Shown here: positions 1 through 10,970 of the stretch, piece after piece
Layout: the number at the start of each line of letters is the position of its first letter
How positions within the stretch are numbered: position 1 is the stretch's first letter
Assembly (NCBI GenBank): GCA_020747065.1
Contig: JAGMVK010000018.1
Coordinates: 682,001 to 746,000 of the forward strand
Length of the DNA stretch: 64,000 nucleotides
DNA from: Cadophora sp. MPI-SDFR-AT-0126
Taxonomy: Eukaryota > Ascomycota > Leotiomycetes > Helotiales > Ploettnerulaceae
Direction of reading: 5' to 3'
Program-made: the position numbers and the translations under genes
The notes under the pieces: model-generated
Database searches by the model: none
What the model saw: only the letters and a program-made list of their open reading frames with translations
Told to the model about the DNA's origin: nothing

Positions 1-652
1 TGTCATCGTACCCATAACGATTCTTGAGCGCGGTATGGTTGAAATTAAGCTTGCAGCCTGGGTGTTTCTGCTCGTGAATAAGACCCAGCACGTGGCCGAA
101 TTCGTGCAGTACGTCAGATTGCACCTTGCTGCGGCTGGTATGGTTCATGTTCAGTTCCATAGTAGGACTATCCTCTGCGATATTTTCGTTGTCGCGGCCG
201 ATATAGCTTGACGAGCTGCCCGAGGTAGTAAAAGTAATGCGGATATCTGAGGAGCTAGTGGCGTCACTAAACTTGAGGAACCGGAACCGGATGCGCATGG
301 CAATCGCATGATAATGCTTCACAACGAGGCTCTCGACTAGCTGTCTCTTATCCGAGTTGCCGTCCAGAAAGCGTACTGTCAGGTAGCGCTTGTCGCGAGG
401 CCAGAGCCTGTCGTCTTTCGTGGTCGCCCCATCCGCCCGTCGGGATCTTTTGCTCGATGTGGTACTGGTATGCTTCTGTCTAGAAGTGTTTGTGGACTGA
501 TATCTGCTACTTCGTCGACTTGACGAGTGGCTGGACCTTCTGGTACTAGCAACCAAGGTTGCCTCATCGTCACTAGCAGAATCGGGAGAAGACGATGATA
601 ACGACGATGAGTCGCTCGAGTCGAAGAACCAGAACGGATTTCCATGTGGCAT
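1..652 (-). CDS. Zinc metallopeptidase (astacin/matrixin-like zincin), 5' part
   Basis: The frame is open from the ATG at 650-652 to the window edge (217 codons), so the 3' part lies outside. Residues 1-60 are very Ser-rich and look disordered. Residues 183-193 read HEFGHVLGLIH, the HExxHxxGxxH zinc site of metzincin-clan peptidases: His183, His187 and His193 would bind zinc and Glu184 would be the catalytic base. The region before it resembles the N-terminal half of a fungal ZnMc/M12A-like catalytic domain. I see no signal peptide after this Met, which is odd for a family that is often secreted; the protein may act inside the cell, or a different first exon may exist upstream. The peptidase call is firm; the exact subfamily is not. 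Confidence 0.8.
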   Translation of the reverse strand, partial: MPHGNPFWFFDSSDSSSLSSSSPDSASDDEATLVASTRRSSHSSSRRSSRYQSTNTSRQKHTSTTSSKRSRRADGATTKDDRLWPRDKRYLTVRFLDGNSDKRQLVESLVVKHYHAIAMRIRFRFLKFSDATSSSDIRITFTTSGSSSSYIGRDNENIAEDSPTMELNMNHTSRSKVQSDVLHEFGHVLGLIHEQKHPGCKLNFNHTALKNRYGYDD

Positions 653-2327
653 TTTGACTTATTTCGCCTTCAAGGCAGTCACAAGTAAAAGTGACGAGCA
701 GTAATGTAGACAGATAGAGACATGCAAGAGAGAAACACAAAACGGTGGAAGAAAGCCGGGTTTATCCTATGCCACTGTAAGCTGGCTGCTCTTGCACAGC
801 CATGAAAATGCCCCTGGCCAGCGCATTGTGTTGTTAGAGGCAGGAAATTGTTGATTGGATACTCACGGTCTTGCCTTGCCTAACATGACCTCCAACAGAA
901 TGACAAGAGCGAGAATTAGCCCTCACGCTGCCTGATCTACTGGCGCACATGCAATGTGACAAGCCTTGCGGAGGCCCGGTCTTGGCAACCTGTTGGCGGC
1001 TACTCCGAGCGAGTATCGAGGCTGATGTGTTTTGCTCCCCAATTATTCTGGTAGGAATTTTAGAATTTGTGTCTATTTTTATGTCATCTTGCGATCTACG
1101 CCTCATATTGGCGTGAAGTGTGTTATAACCAACCAAAATACTCTGCTATCTGTGAAGCAAGTGATATTCCCATCTTATATTTGAAGGAACTCGTCACCAG
1201 AGCCTTCGCTCCTGATGGAGACTTTGAAGATATGATTCCCCATAGAAAGCGCGAGAATGGCTCTTCACGTCATCAAACACAATCAAGAGGTCTTGGAATT
1301 GAGTCCGAGTTGCACTGGCACGTCCCAGCATACAGACTTGCGGCAGGCAAGCCTCACATCGTCGTGCGGGTAACTACTGGCCACGTGGCAGTAGGTTGAC
1401 GACCAGGATTGGCAGCACTGGAGATGGATGGCGACCCAGAGTGTCCTAGCCTCAGCTGTGTACTGGTACGAAAGTATATTGCGGCCGTCCATTTGGCAGG
1501 CCAGCCACTTGGCCCTACGCATGTCCCCAGATAGACACGTTGGCTTAGTTCGAACGAATGTTATGACGGCCTATCTAGGACTAGTATTATAGCTCTATGA
1601 TACTGGGATACCGAGACACTGATCATCCGAAAGCCTATCCACGGGAGTAGATACTTGGTACATGTGAGAAATTCTTCGTATAGGCCTGAAAGATCAAAGA
1701 TCTGATGTCTATGCGTAGTACTGAATAATTCCACTCAACAAGGAACACTAACCAATCATGTCATCCGGTTTATTCTATTTCTTCTGTAAAACTCGAGTCT
1801 TTCACAATCATCAAATCTTTATCATTTAGGCATGTGCAAAGTAAACATCTATACTAATCCAGGCATTCATTGGTGAGTGGCGTGTCTGGTTGGTGCGCGT
1901 AACATTAAGTTGAATTGGCGGCGCCAATCACGGGGACAGAACTCATCCTTGTAGTCTTGTGCTTGGCATTTATGAATAGCTTCATTTTCGTGAAACTTCA
2001 TGTCTTCATAAACCTCTGTAGTTCCGTACTCTACAGATATAGCATTTGTGCCTTCTCTCTGATATTTAAAACAGTGGTTTTATTTCGCACGTGTGCGTGA
2101 GCACGAGAATTCGCGGGCAGGTGCAATTCAAGTAAGTTCAGACTGCAGTCATTATGGCATCCAACCGATAGGCGCGCTTTCCTGATTCCCACGATGCCTT
2201 CACTTCCTGAAAATTCAGCGAGTAATTTCCCACGCTGGCGAGACTTCGTCGCACATATAAATAGCACGTCGCACTTCCTAATTCAACTGTTTCCCCCTCT
2301 AAAGCCACACGACAGCTTTGTCACGTC
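653..2327. other. Intergenic, no gene seen
   Basis: This lies between the metallopeptidase start and the end of the MFS gene. It holds only short open frames that begin at non-ATG codons, with no recognisable domain. It should contain the metallopeptidase promoter and the MFS 3' UTR. Confidence 0.5.
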
Positions 2328-3845
2328 TTACGCTTCTTCACTCTCCCTTGACCTCTCGTCCTCAGCAGCTCGCCTTTCCTCAGCATGGTCGTCATGTGTC
2401 TTATGCCCGCTGAACACAGCCAACATCCCCAGATCATAACATGCCTTCAACGCACCTGCCACCACAAACGCAATCCAAAATTTACCCTTACCAGCCAGTA
2501 CACCCGTAATGAACGGCCCAGAACTCTGTGCTAAGGTCTTCACGACATTGACCATACCCATCACGGCAGTCCTTTCATGCGGTAAGACCACAGCGGCGAG
2601 GAACGCTGAGCGGGGCGCTACATCCATAGATTGCGTGCAGGAGCGTAGGATGAGGAATGTCATAGCGATGGATACGGAGTCGGGTATTGGGATTAGAGCA
2701 AGAAAAATTGCGGAGGGTAGGTGCGTGAAGACCATTGTTTGAACGTTGCCGATTCGCTTAGCAATTGAGGAAGCAAGGAGCATAGATATTGCGGCGATGA
2801 TGGCGGTCGTGAAGAAGAGGGAGCCGAGGACTCCTTCTTTGAGATGGAACTTTTCGTGGAAGAAGAAGGTTACCCAGGACCTACGAATGTGTCAGCGTTC
2901 CTCTGGAAAGAGAGATGATGGGTTGGTGAAGACTTACAGAGGAGCAAGACCAGAAGCAAATGCATCGAGTGCGAATAAAATACACAGATTGATCACAATC
3001 ACCCTACTCTCTCTGCTGAAGGCTGGCAATTTTGATAACAGCCAATTGCCCTTCTTTGGCTCTACGTCTTCAGCCTCGTGTCCCAACAGCGGCGCGGATT
3101 CTGGATCCTCAACCGGTGTCGACTTCTTCTCCAGCTCCACGGCTCTACTCAGAGCAAGAGTGAGGCATAGCTTCAAAATTCCAAACACAGCATATGCCCA
3201 GAACACTATCCGATATGATTCAATAGCTCCCCATTGGAGATGGATAATCATGTAGTTGAGTATCCAGCCAGTTGTCATGAGCCCAAACGCCGTCCCAGCT
3301 GTGCCGATTAGAGAATACCAAGCATAAATGTCACTGCGATTAGCAGTCGGAGTAAGATGGGCGAGCGTGCTTTCTTCGATTGCGCGGAAGGGTCCGATTT
3401 CATTCCCACTGTCGAAAGTTAGCACTCGTCCCAACACCTGTTCCTCCATGCGATTCGCAAAGGCATACCTCGGACTGATAACCCCAACAATAGCTGCAAG
3501 AAGCAATATCCAATAATTTCCAAACAGAGCGAATATGACACCCGACGCAGCCATCAGGATCGCCCCCAGCGCCAGTATCGATTTCCTGCCCAGCGCATCT
3601 GCAAACAGCGTCAGGACGAAGCTGATCGCTGTGTCTCCCACCAGTGTCAAGGTCATGAACAACCCGACCTTCTCCTTCGAGATGTCCAATTCCTGGAGGT
3701 AGGAGACGAGGATAAGAGTCGAGCCGCCATAGGCAAACAGACGGACGAAGCGTTGCGAACAGAGGAGCTTGACGTCGATGGTGGAGGACCAGAGTGAGAC
3801 CAGACCCAGCTCTTCGGCGGCTTTGACGAGGTACTTGGAGGCCAT
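2328..3845 (-). CDS. Major facilitator superfamily transporter
   Basis: Spliced model complement(join(2328..2880, 2938..3408, 3469..3845)) gives 466 residues. The introns are 60 bp (3409-3468, GTATGC...ACAG with a CTAAC branch site) and 57 bp (2881-2937, GTAAGT...GTAG); removing them joins conserved transmembrane sequence. The protein has about 12 hydrophobic helices, split by a charged central loop near residues 230-270 that carries an acidic stretch and a PLLGHEAE segment. The MFS loop 2-3 signature is present as DALGRK at residues 83-88. The start is the first Met giving a normal N-terminus; an in-frame Met at 3953 would add a charged 36-residue extension that looks like leader. It should be a polytopic membrane permease, probably proton-coupled; the substrate cannot be told. 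The tail is hydrophilic and rich in Glu/Arg. Confidence 0.85.
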
Positions 3846-5461
3846 GGTGTTCGCGGATGTCCGTTGAAAATTATGTTCTCCTCTTGTTTTTGCTTTATTT
3901 CCTTCCTTCTTGATAAATAATGTCAAAGAGTCTGGTATTCCAAAATTCCTCACCCGGTGGAGTCGTTGCTGCGGTCAGTGAAAGAGATTGCACCCCGCAG
4001 CAGCATGTCACTGGAGCAATCTAGAGTAGCAATGCCCCCGCGAACAGCAGCTCGTATGGATCGTCTGTATGTCATGGCTACTGTGCCCGTTGTAGAGAAA
4101 GAGGTCATTGATGGACTTCTATTGGCTTTGAAATGGAAGCCTAGAAAATTGTGGTACGCAGCGCAACTTGATCTGATAAGCCTTAGAGGCTTGGCGTGGC
4201 GCCACAACCTGGAGCCACACCCCACAACAATCGGCTGCTCGGGTAATTTACTCGATAGGATATCTGTTTGGAGTCTTTGATGTATCCGAACTACGAAGGG
4301 ACATCGATTTACAATCGTTCGGAGTCATGACTCAAATCATCGAGTATGAAGCCGTACTTATTGTTTCAAAAAAATTAAAAGGCTCGCAGGCTGTCTTGGA
4401 CTACGTCATCTGTCAACTTTTTACGAGTCGCTACCCTGAGATATTCATCGCAATCAAGTCTGACACGTAAGCAGTTGACGTCGATGGATTAGTGCTTTCT
4501 CCCGAGATGAGAGACAGTGGTGTGAATCTGATATTTGAAAGTTCAAGATCTTTCGTTTGCTTCTTTCGGCACTGGCAGGAGTAAAATGGGAAGCGCAAGC
4601 TATCGAATTACTTTCGTGAGCATTTTTCTTTCCTCGTATCAAGCAATTTGTCTTCGACCGCCCAGCGAGGCTTTCCTTGCCAGTAAGGAATCAGGTTGTC
4701 TTTAAACTTTCAACGTGATAAGTTTGAGCAGGTAATTTCAGAAGGCTCGAGGACATTCCAGGACGGGTGCAAACTTCGTGATTGTTACTGAGCATCACGT
4801 GATGTTTACATCGGCTGGGTCATCTTCGATCGTCTTCCATGAAGTGATGGCTTCCCCCTACAGACAGACATATCTAGACTCTGCTTCTATACTTGGAACA
4901 CGTAGGTCATCGTTATATGAATTGGACAAAATGGTCAGGCGGGGCCTGATTCATTTAGATCCGATCGGTATAGACATGAGCAATCAGATACACGCTGATT
5001 TATGTTTGAGATGAATCGCGATGATGTAGATATAAATAGTAGGTACGAAGTCTCAGGTGCAGTTTCTTGCCACATAAGTACAAAGGATAATAAGATGCAT
5101 TTTAAATACCATTTTGACGTAAAGAATATTTCTTTGTTTACATCAACAAAAACAAGCGCGTAGGTGGAATTGAGCTGGGATCCTTAAGTGCGCGCGCGAT
5201 CATGTTGTTACCATTGAGTGTTGTGGACACAGGTTTTGTAACGTGGTCCGAGCGCCCTTGGAATTGAATTGGCTGGTCCTGCAAAATCTAGCTATTGATG
5301 TTCGTGGGAATAATTGAAGCCTTCGCTTAAGTATCGTGAGATTTCTCGAATTCACCTGCGACGTGCAACAAAACTTTTGTACGCGGCCGCTGGTTCGTCG
5401 GCACGGATGAACGATCTCCCAGTCACCTGTTGTTTCTCCTACTATAAGACCTAAATGGTTC
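3846..5461. other. Intergenic, no gene seen
   Basis: This is the MFS promoter side plus the 3' flank of the 5462-7429 gene. It is AT-richer than its surroundings. The small open frames here lack ATG starts or recognisable sequence. Confidence 0.45.
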
Positions 5462-7429
5462 TTATCGCGGCCTCCTCTTTTGCGGCTTCTTAGCCTTCGT
5501 ACTGACTTTAGACGTCTTCTTCGCCGGCGAAGAGCCTTTCATCGTCTTCTTTGCTCCAACAGGATCTCCACCATCACCCTCCTTCTCTTCTTTCTCCTCC
5601 ATCTTCTCCCTCCCTTCGAGCACATCCAAACTTGGTTCCATTTCACCACCCACATCGGACATCGTCAGAGCCTCTATCTTCGACTGCGCGGAGTATGTGT
5701 CGGTTTCCCAACTCACCGCCGCCTTTGCTTCCTCCACACACCTATCAATCACCTCCCCAATCAACACCCTCTTCTCCCTAAGAGCTTTTTCAAACTCCAA
5801 ATCCCCCAATGTCATCCTTTCCCTCCTGCCATTCTTCCCTATTGGCTTGAAACTTGTTTGTGCCCGGTACCCTGTCGCCTGCAACCTAGGAAATGTACAA
5901 ACACATTTCTCCTTCAACTCAAAAGGTAACGGAATTGGCAACCCATGTCTCACAATCAGATTGCAATGCGGACAGTCGAGATACACGTTCTGAACTTCGT
6001 GGTCTATCATGCTGGCGAGTTCTTCACGCGTAAAGAGTTGGGATGTCCAGTCTGAGGGAACGGGAGAAGAACTCAAGTCTGGGGGTTTGGGGAGGGATGG
6101 TGGATTGAGGTCTACCGCGGCTCTCTTCCCAGTCCCCCATTCCAACTTTAGTTTCGAGATCTCCCGCTTCGGGGATTCTGACAGAGAGTCGAAAAGATTG
6201 TCGCAGAGATCGTCTTGTAAAGCATCGTCTCCTGGAGGATCATCTTCTCGCGTTTGGACTGCAGCAAGTACCATCACCGATCTAGTAGTAGAAATTGACT
6301 CTGTGTCAAATAATTTATCAAGACTGGACAGACGTTCAGATCTCCCCTCGTGTGTCACAGGTACAGTTGTACTGGCAATAGAAAGGAGCGGCCCAGTATC
6401 GTTACTCTCGTCGAGACTCTCAGTCCTTCCATGAAGTCTTGATCCGGATCCAGAGCTCTGCTTCTCCTCCTCAATAACCTTCGGCTCATACTTACTTGAG
6501 TCCTTACTCCCCCTACCACAACTGGTTTGACTCTTCTCTAGCTCAGACTGTGACTTCAAAATCGTATCACCGACGACCGCATCACCAGCACCTTGACCAT
6601 TCCCAGCCTTCTCCCTCCTCATCGTATAATCAAACAAACTCGCCCCTCCCCCTCTAACCGCCTCATCCCCCCTCCAAACCCTCCTATCCTCCTCCCTTAT
6701 AACCCCCTCCCAAACCGGTACCTTCGGCCTCCACCTCTCCACCCCCTCCTCATCATCACCATGAAGCTTCGGCCTATTCCTCGAAACAGTGTATTCCTCA
6801 AGCGGGACACCGTTAGCTTGAGCTACAGGATCGGCTACCCATCGGGCAGCGAATTTCGCTTTTTGTGTGAGATGGCGGCGGTTCGAGGTGTGGCTTAGAC
6901 GGGGGTCGGCGAGGGGGGGTCCGGGGAAGCGTTCGATTGACGAGGAGGGGGAGCGGGAGCGGAGGAGTGGTGGGAATGTGGATGGGGATTGAGTGTAGCA
7001 GCGGAGAGGACTTTGACTTGGGCTATGGTTGTGAGAGTGATTGTGGTGACGATGGAGAGCCCATACGGCGTCGGCTTGTGCGGAGAGGTTTTCTTCTTGT
7101 TTTTGGATTTTTGCAATTGGGGTCTTCGGCTTCTCGATGGTGATATCTTCCATGGACACGGCCGTCTTGCTTGTTACGAGAGTAGGAAGCCTTTTCCCCA
7201 CTAAGCCCGAGGTGGCAGGTGGTTCCTCCTCCTTGACCTCAACAGCTTTCCTGTTGTCAGGAGTTTTCGAGTCAAAAATAGTCCCATCCTGATCCACAGG
7301 ATCTGCTACCTCATGGACAGTTCTATACCGTGATTTCGACTTTGCAACTCGTGGCAGACTTGCTCTTGTCGGTGCTGCTGGCTTGGTGACTCTCGAGCTC
7401 TTGTTAGCGACCTTTTTCCTGGGCGGCAT
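5462..7429 (-). CDS. Unrecognised basic, largely disordered protein with a CxxC...CxC segment
   Basis: This is a single-exon frame of 655 residues from the ATG at 7427-7429; an in-frame Met 21 codons upstream is possible but less likely. I do not recognise the family. The N-terminus (MPPRKK...) and C-terminus (KKPQKRRPR) are strongly basic, which suggests nuclear location. A His/Ser/Pro-rich stretch (HHNHSHNHS) lies near residues 120-130. A more ordered part near residues 170-270 is rich in Trp, Arg and acidic residues. A second ordered segment carries CPHC at 486-489, then CVC at 509-511, with the hydrophobic run GLPIPLPF between them; this could be a small zinc site, but the spacing fits no finger I know. 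Acidic and KE-rich sequence precedes the basic tail. Confidence 0.6.
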   Translation of the reverse strand: MPPRKKVANKSSRVTKPAAPTRASLPRVAKSKSRYRTVHEVADPVDQDGTIFDSKTPDNRKAVEVKEEEPPATSGLVGKRLPTLVTSKTAVSMEDITIEKPKTPIAKIQKQEENLSAQADAVWALHRHHNHSHNHSPSQSPLRCYTQSPSTFPPLLRSRSPSSSIERFPGPPLADPRLSHTSNRRHLTQKAKFAARWVADPVAQANGVPLEEYTVSRNRPKLHGDDEEGVERWRPKVPVWEGVIREEDRRVWRGDEAVRGGGASLFDYTMRREKAGNGQGAGDAVVGDTILKSQSELEKSQTSCGRGSKDSSKYEPKVIEEEKQSSGSGSRLHGRTESLDESNDTGPLLSIASTTVPVTHEGRSERLSSLDKLFDTESISTTRSVMVLAAVQTREDDPPGDDALQDDLCDNLFDSLSESPKREISKLKLEWGTGKRAAVDLNPPSLPKPPDLSSSPVPSDWTSQLFTREELASMIDHEVQNVYLDCPHCNLIVRHGLPIPLPFELKEKCVCTFPRLQATGYRAQTSFKPIGKNGRRERMTLGDLEFEKALREKRVLIGEVIDRCVEEAKAAVSWETDTYSAQSKIEALTMSDVGGEMEPSLDVLEGREKMEEKEEKEGDGGDPVGAKKTMKGSSPAKKTSKVSTKAKKPQKRRPR

Positions 7430-8237
7430 TATGATGGTGTTGATGAGACTTGCGTCTTGAAATGAACGGAGATATAGCGGAGGGTGATCCAAGGTTCGGA
7501 TAGAGGCAAGCTGATGAGTCTCGCGTGTTCGTCTCCGTCAAAGGACGTGCGGTCAACTCTAAGTGTGCTTTCGCATAATCTCAGTGAAAGAGATAGTTGG
7601 AGAATGCAATACTAGAAATTAGTACAAAGAGAGTATCTCGAAGCAGATAGTCCTGTTCCGGGTAGCCTAGGGAAGAGAGATAAAGCCCACTTGGGCGGAC
7701 ATCACAAGCATGAAAGGAACCAAACTTGGGAATCATGATTACGATTGTATGACTCTATGTACAAGTAACCATGTCAATGATGGTTTACGGCACCAACTCT
7801 AATCAAGCCATTCAAGACCGGAAAAGCGCCGATAAATACAGCCTTCGTCACAGCTTCCTCCGTTGTAGAATGACTGATGCCACAAGCGTGTTGTGGAAAT
7901 ACAATATGCGATAGCTCTCTTGTTCCAGCTCAGCCAGGTCAAACCTGCATGCAATAATCATTGGCATTCTTTGATCCGATCCGCCAGCCAAATGCATGCT
8001 AAACAAACGCCAATATTTACGCGGTATAGTGGGCAATGCTTCGCCACGACCCAGGAAAAGAAACATCCGAGACTTCCTCGAGTTGACGATGTCTTGCGGA
8101 ATTACCCAGGTAGCTGAATATTGTAACTCCAATACCTGACCCAAAGTTCATCTATGAGGATGCATTATGAATGAAATATATGATCCCGAAACTACCAAAA
8201 ATAAAAGTCGTGGGAATTATGTATGAGGAGGATGGTT
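7430..8237. other. Intergenic, promoter and 3' flank
   Basis: This contains the upstream region of the 5462-7429 gene and the 3' flank of the sirtuin gene. I see no gene, RNA or repeat. Confidence 0.45.
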
Positions 8238-10010
8238 TTAGTCGAGCAGTTTGGCCATTCCAGATGGAATCGCACCTTTAGGCGAGATTGTCTCGTGCCT
8301 GTTGTACGGAATCTCGACGGAAACCTGGCTCGATCTAGGAGGGGTGGTAGGCACCGTGCTGGAAGGTTTTGAGAAGAGACCAGGAAATAAAGCTGATGGG
8401 GGAACGTTCTCTGAATCGAGGGCCTTGGCTGTCGGCCGCTTTGTCGTCTTGGTAGCTGTGAAAGTATTGTTGATTGCATTGATCGCTTTTGTTGGCTTCG
8501 ATGGCAATGGTTTTCTTGGCCGACCGGTCTTCTTCTTCTTTGCATCCGCATCGCCCGTAGGTGGAGGTGCAAATGTTAGTGAGGTCTGCTTCAATTTTGG
8601 TGGGCCATTCGGTGCGTCCGGACTTTGTTGTCGAGGACTATCCGTTGGTGTGAGAATTCCTTGAGCCTTGACTGCAGCGATCGGCGCAGGCTTTGCACTA
8701 AGGACGACTGAAGGGCGACTGTACTTGATATCTGCCAGGAAAGGTCCACCAACCACGTAGTCTCCACAATCTTTGTCATCCCACTTTGGTAGACAAGCTG
8801 CCTCAGCAACCTGATCACACTCAGCTCGTACAACCATGTCCCAGCAATCCTTGAACTCGATGCCGACGGGTTCTGGGTCAAGATTGATCCAAGCAGTAAA
8901 TCCGCCTCGTCGAGCTCGGGTGACAGAACACAATTCTTTAGTTAGGCGACGCGTGCCAGGAATCTTAAGGCTTGTGCCTACAACTAGAACAGCATCCGGT
9001 ACTCTTTTCAGATCGGCACAACTGACCGCTCCAATAGCATCCTCATCAGGGTTGTGTTCATTGTACAGAACCATTCTTGGTCGTAACCGGCCAATACCGT
9101 GACTTCGTAGCCCACCCGCTGATCGTACAAAATCGATTTCTTCACATTCTTTGCACAGGGGAGCCTCTGGACCTTCGAAGAGAGCACCATTGAAATCCTG
9201 TAGGTCACCACACTTGCTACACACCATCTTGTCCAGTCCACCGTGGAGTTGAATTGTTTTTGGCCAAGGGCCTTTGCGGTTGAGGGGGACCTTAGTTGCC
9301 AGGGGAGGCAAAGCGGTATCGATGCCGTCGACATTTTGTGTGTACAGGCGCATCAAGCGCCCTTCCTCGGCAAGCGTTGCGAGCATATGATGGAATGCTG
9401 TAGGCTTTGCGTTTTTCGTCGAGTGTCCCAACTCTCGAACCATATCATGGAACGAACTCGTAGAGCTATCATTTCGATATACTGCCGCATCGAACAGCTG
9501 CTTCCCTGAAGTCTTCAGCTTGTTCTGTGACTTTAGTGTTGAGAACAGGCCAGTCGAAGAGCGGAAATCGGGAACTGTCCTCCATTAGCTGTGATCTTAC
9601 ACATAGATTAGGAGGGATGACGCACTACCAGCAGAGACCGAGATACCAGCCCCAGCAATGACCACGATTCTGCGCTTGGTACGCAGGACATCCAACAACT
9701 TCCTCATCTTCTTGTCATGCTTATCATGCTCCTCACGCTCATCACTGGCGTACAAATCGAGTAGATCAAGATATTCCGTCTTCAATTCCTTGGTCTTCGT
9801 GATCCGCTGGCGTTTTGGGGCTGGGGACGACTTGTCGCAATCTGAGCCGTGAGGTGCCTTGCGCGACTTCGGCTTTGATCCTTTCTCGGACTCATGGCTG
9901 GAGGGTGGCGATGGATAATCTCTTGGAGGAGATGGCGATCGTGATGCCACACTGGAGAGTGGGGAGGAGATGGAGGAGAGGGGCGAGGAAGAACCGCTTG
10001 AGGTCGCCAT
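8238..10010 (-). CDS. HST4: NAD-dependent histone deacetylase, Hst3/Hst4-type sirtuin
   Basis: Model complement(join(8238..9574, 9626..10010)) gives 573 residues. The single 51-bp intron uses the donor GTGCGT; only this donor restores the invariant SAG-IPDFRS junction. Sirtuin motifs are GAGISVSAG (120-128), PDFRS (130-134), QNVDGID (around 209), catalytic His239 in LHGG, and a zinc site of Cys247, Cys250, Cys269 and Cys272. The N-terminus is a Ser/Pro-rich disordered region. The long C-terminal extension has an AT-hook-like GRPRK near residue 480. The layout and the sequence after the zinc site fit the Hst3/Hst4 branch, nuclear enzymes that remove the H3K56 acetyl mark after S phase; HST4 versus HST3 cannot be decided. 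The gene diverges from MED16 and shares its 960-bp promoter region. Confidence 0.88.
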
Positions 10011-10970
10011 GGCGTCAGGCGGTACTCTTGAAGGGTTGTTCGTGTCGGGAGCGCGATTGCGCACTTGGTAGTCGATGTATGCTGTGATAATGCGCGTTTT
10101 CAGACCATGGCGGTTGGTCTTATCGGTCGTGTTGGTCGCGATCTCAGTCGGGGAGAGAATGGTGGTTGGGGGAGTCGAAGCTGCGCTGGTCGAGTGAGGA
10201 GACTTGATGTCGTGAGCGAGCGAGGATTGCAGGAGGCTCTGGCGGGCTAGGTTTGCCGCTAATTCCCTGAACCACAGTATTAATGCCATGCCCTGGAAAG
10301 GCGGGGAACATTTCCAAAAATGCGCTGGCGATTCACTGGATATAAGCAGAACAAGGATAAATTTACTACGACAACAACAACAAGAATCGAATTCATTGTC
10401 TGCATTCTCTGCATTGGCCGAGTCTCAGTGATTCACGGCTCATATTGCTGCTTTATGGCCTGTCCGAGTTTGCTTGGTACGACATGACATCGGCTGCCTA
10501 CCTGCACGGTGTACATACAGTAGCACAAACCAGAATCTCCTGGCATGCAAGATGCAAGATAGAATCGATTTTCAGAAATAATAACCATTCGTCAACCAAT
10601 TTTCGACTTCAATTCCACTCTATTTTGATTTCAATTTTCCTTTGTTTACCTGTTGTTGTCTCGCATCGAGTTTTCAGTTGTCAAGGTGAATTACTCGGGG
10701 CTAATGCCATTCTGGTTAGACTACCCGCAGCCCCTGTATCTGGCAAGTTGCAGGGCTGGACGGGCCTGAAGATCCATCCATACAGCCTCGGAAGAGGCAG
10801 ACTTCAACCTTTAACACCACCAACCGTCACTCAAGTTCCCCACCCTTGTTCTTATTATTAGTAGTCACTTGACATCTTGTTTCAATCTCTTTTCTCTTCT
10901 CCCTTCTTACATTTCATCATTTTGTAAAGCTTCGAATCTTTCTTGTGTGCCCGGCGGCGGAGGTTGAAAG
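10011..10970. promoter_or_regulatory. Divergent promoter region between the sirtuin gene and MED16
   Basis: The two start codons (10010 on minus, 10971 on plus) are 960 bp apart and head to head. The MED16 side has a long pyrimidine-rich leader (about 10870-10920) without an ATG. The open frame at 10445-10861 starts at TTG and looks like leader sequence. No specific factor site is claimed. Confidence 0.5.

Noticed and set aside
4778..5014. 78-codon plus-strand frame between the MFS gene and the 5462-7429 gene
   Set aside because: It starts at GTG, with no domain and no sign of introns.
10445..10861. 138-codon plus-strand frame between the sirtuin gene and MED16
   Set aside because: It starts at TTG and lies in a divergent promoter; the composition looks like leader DNA.
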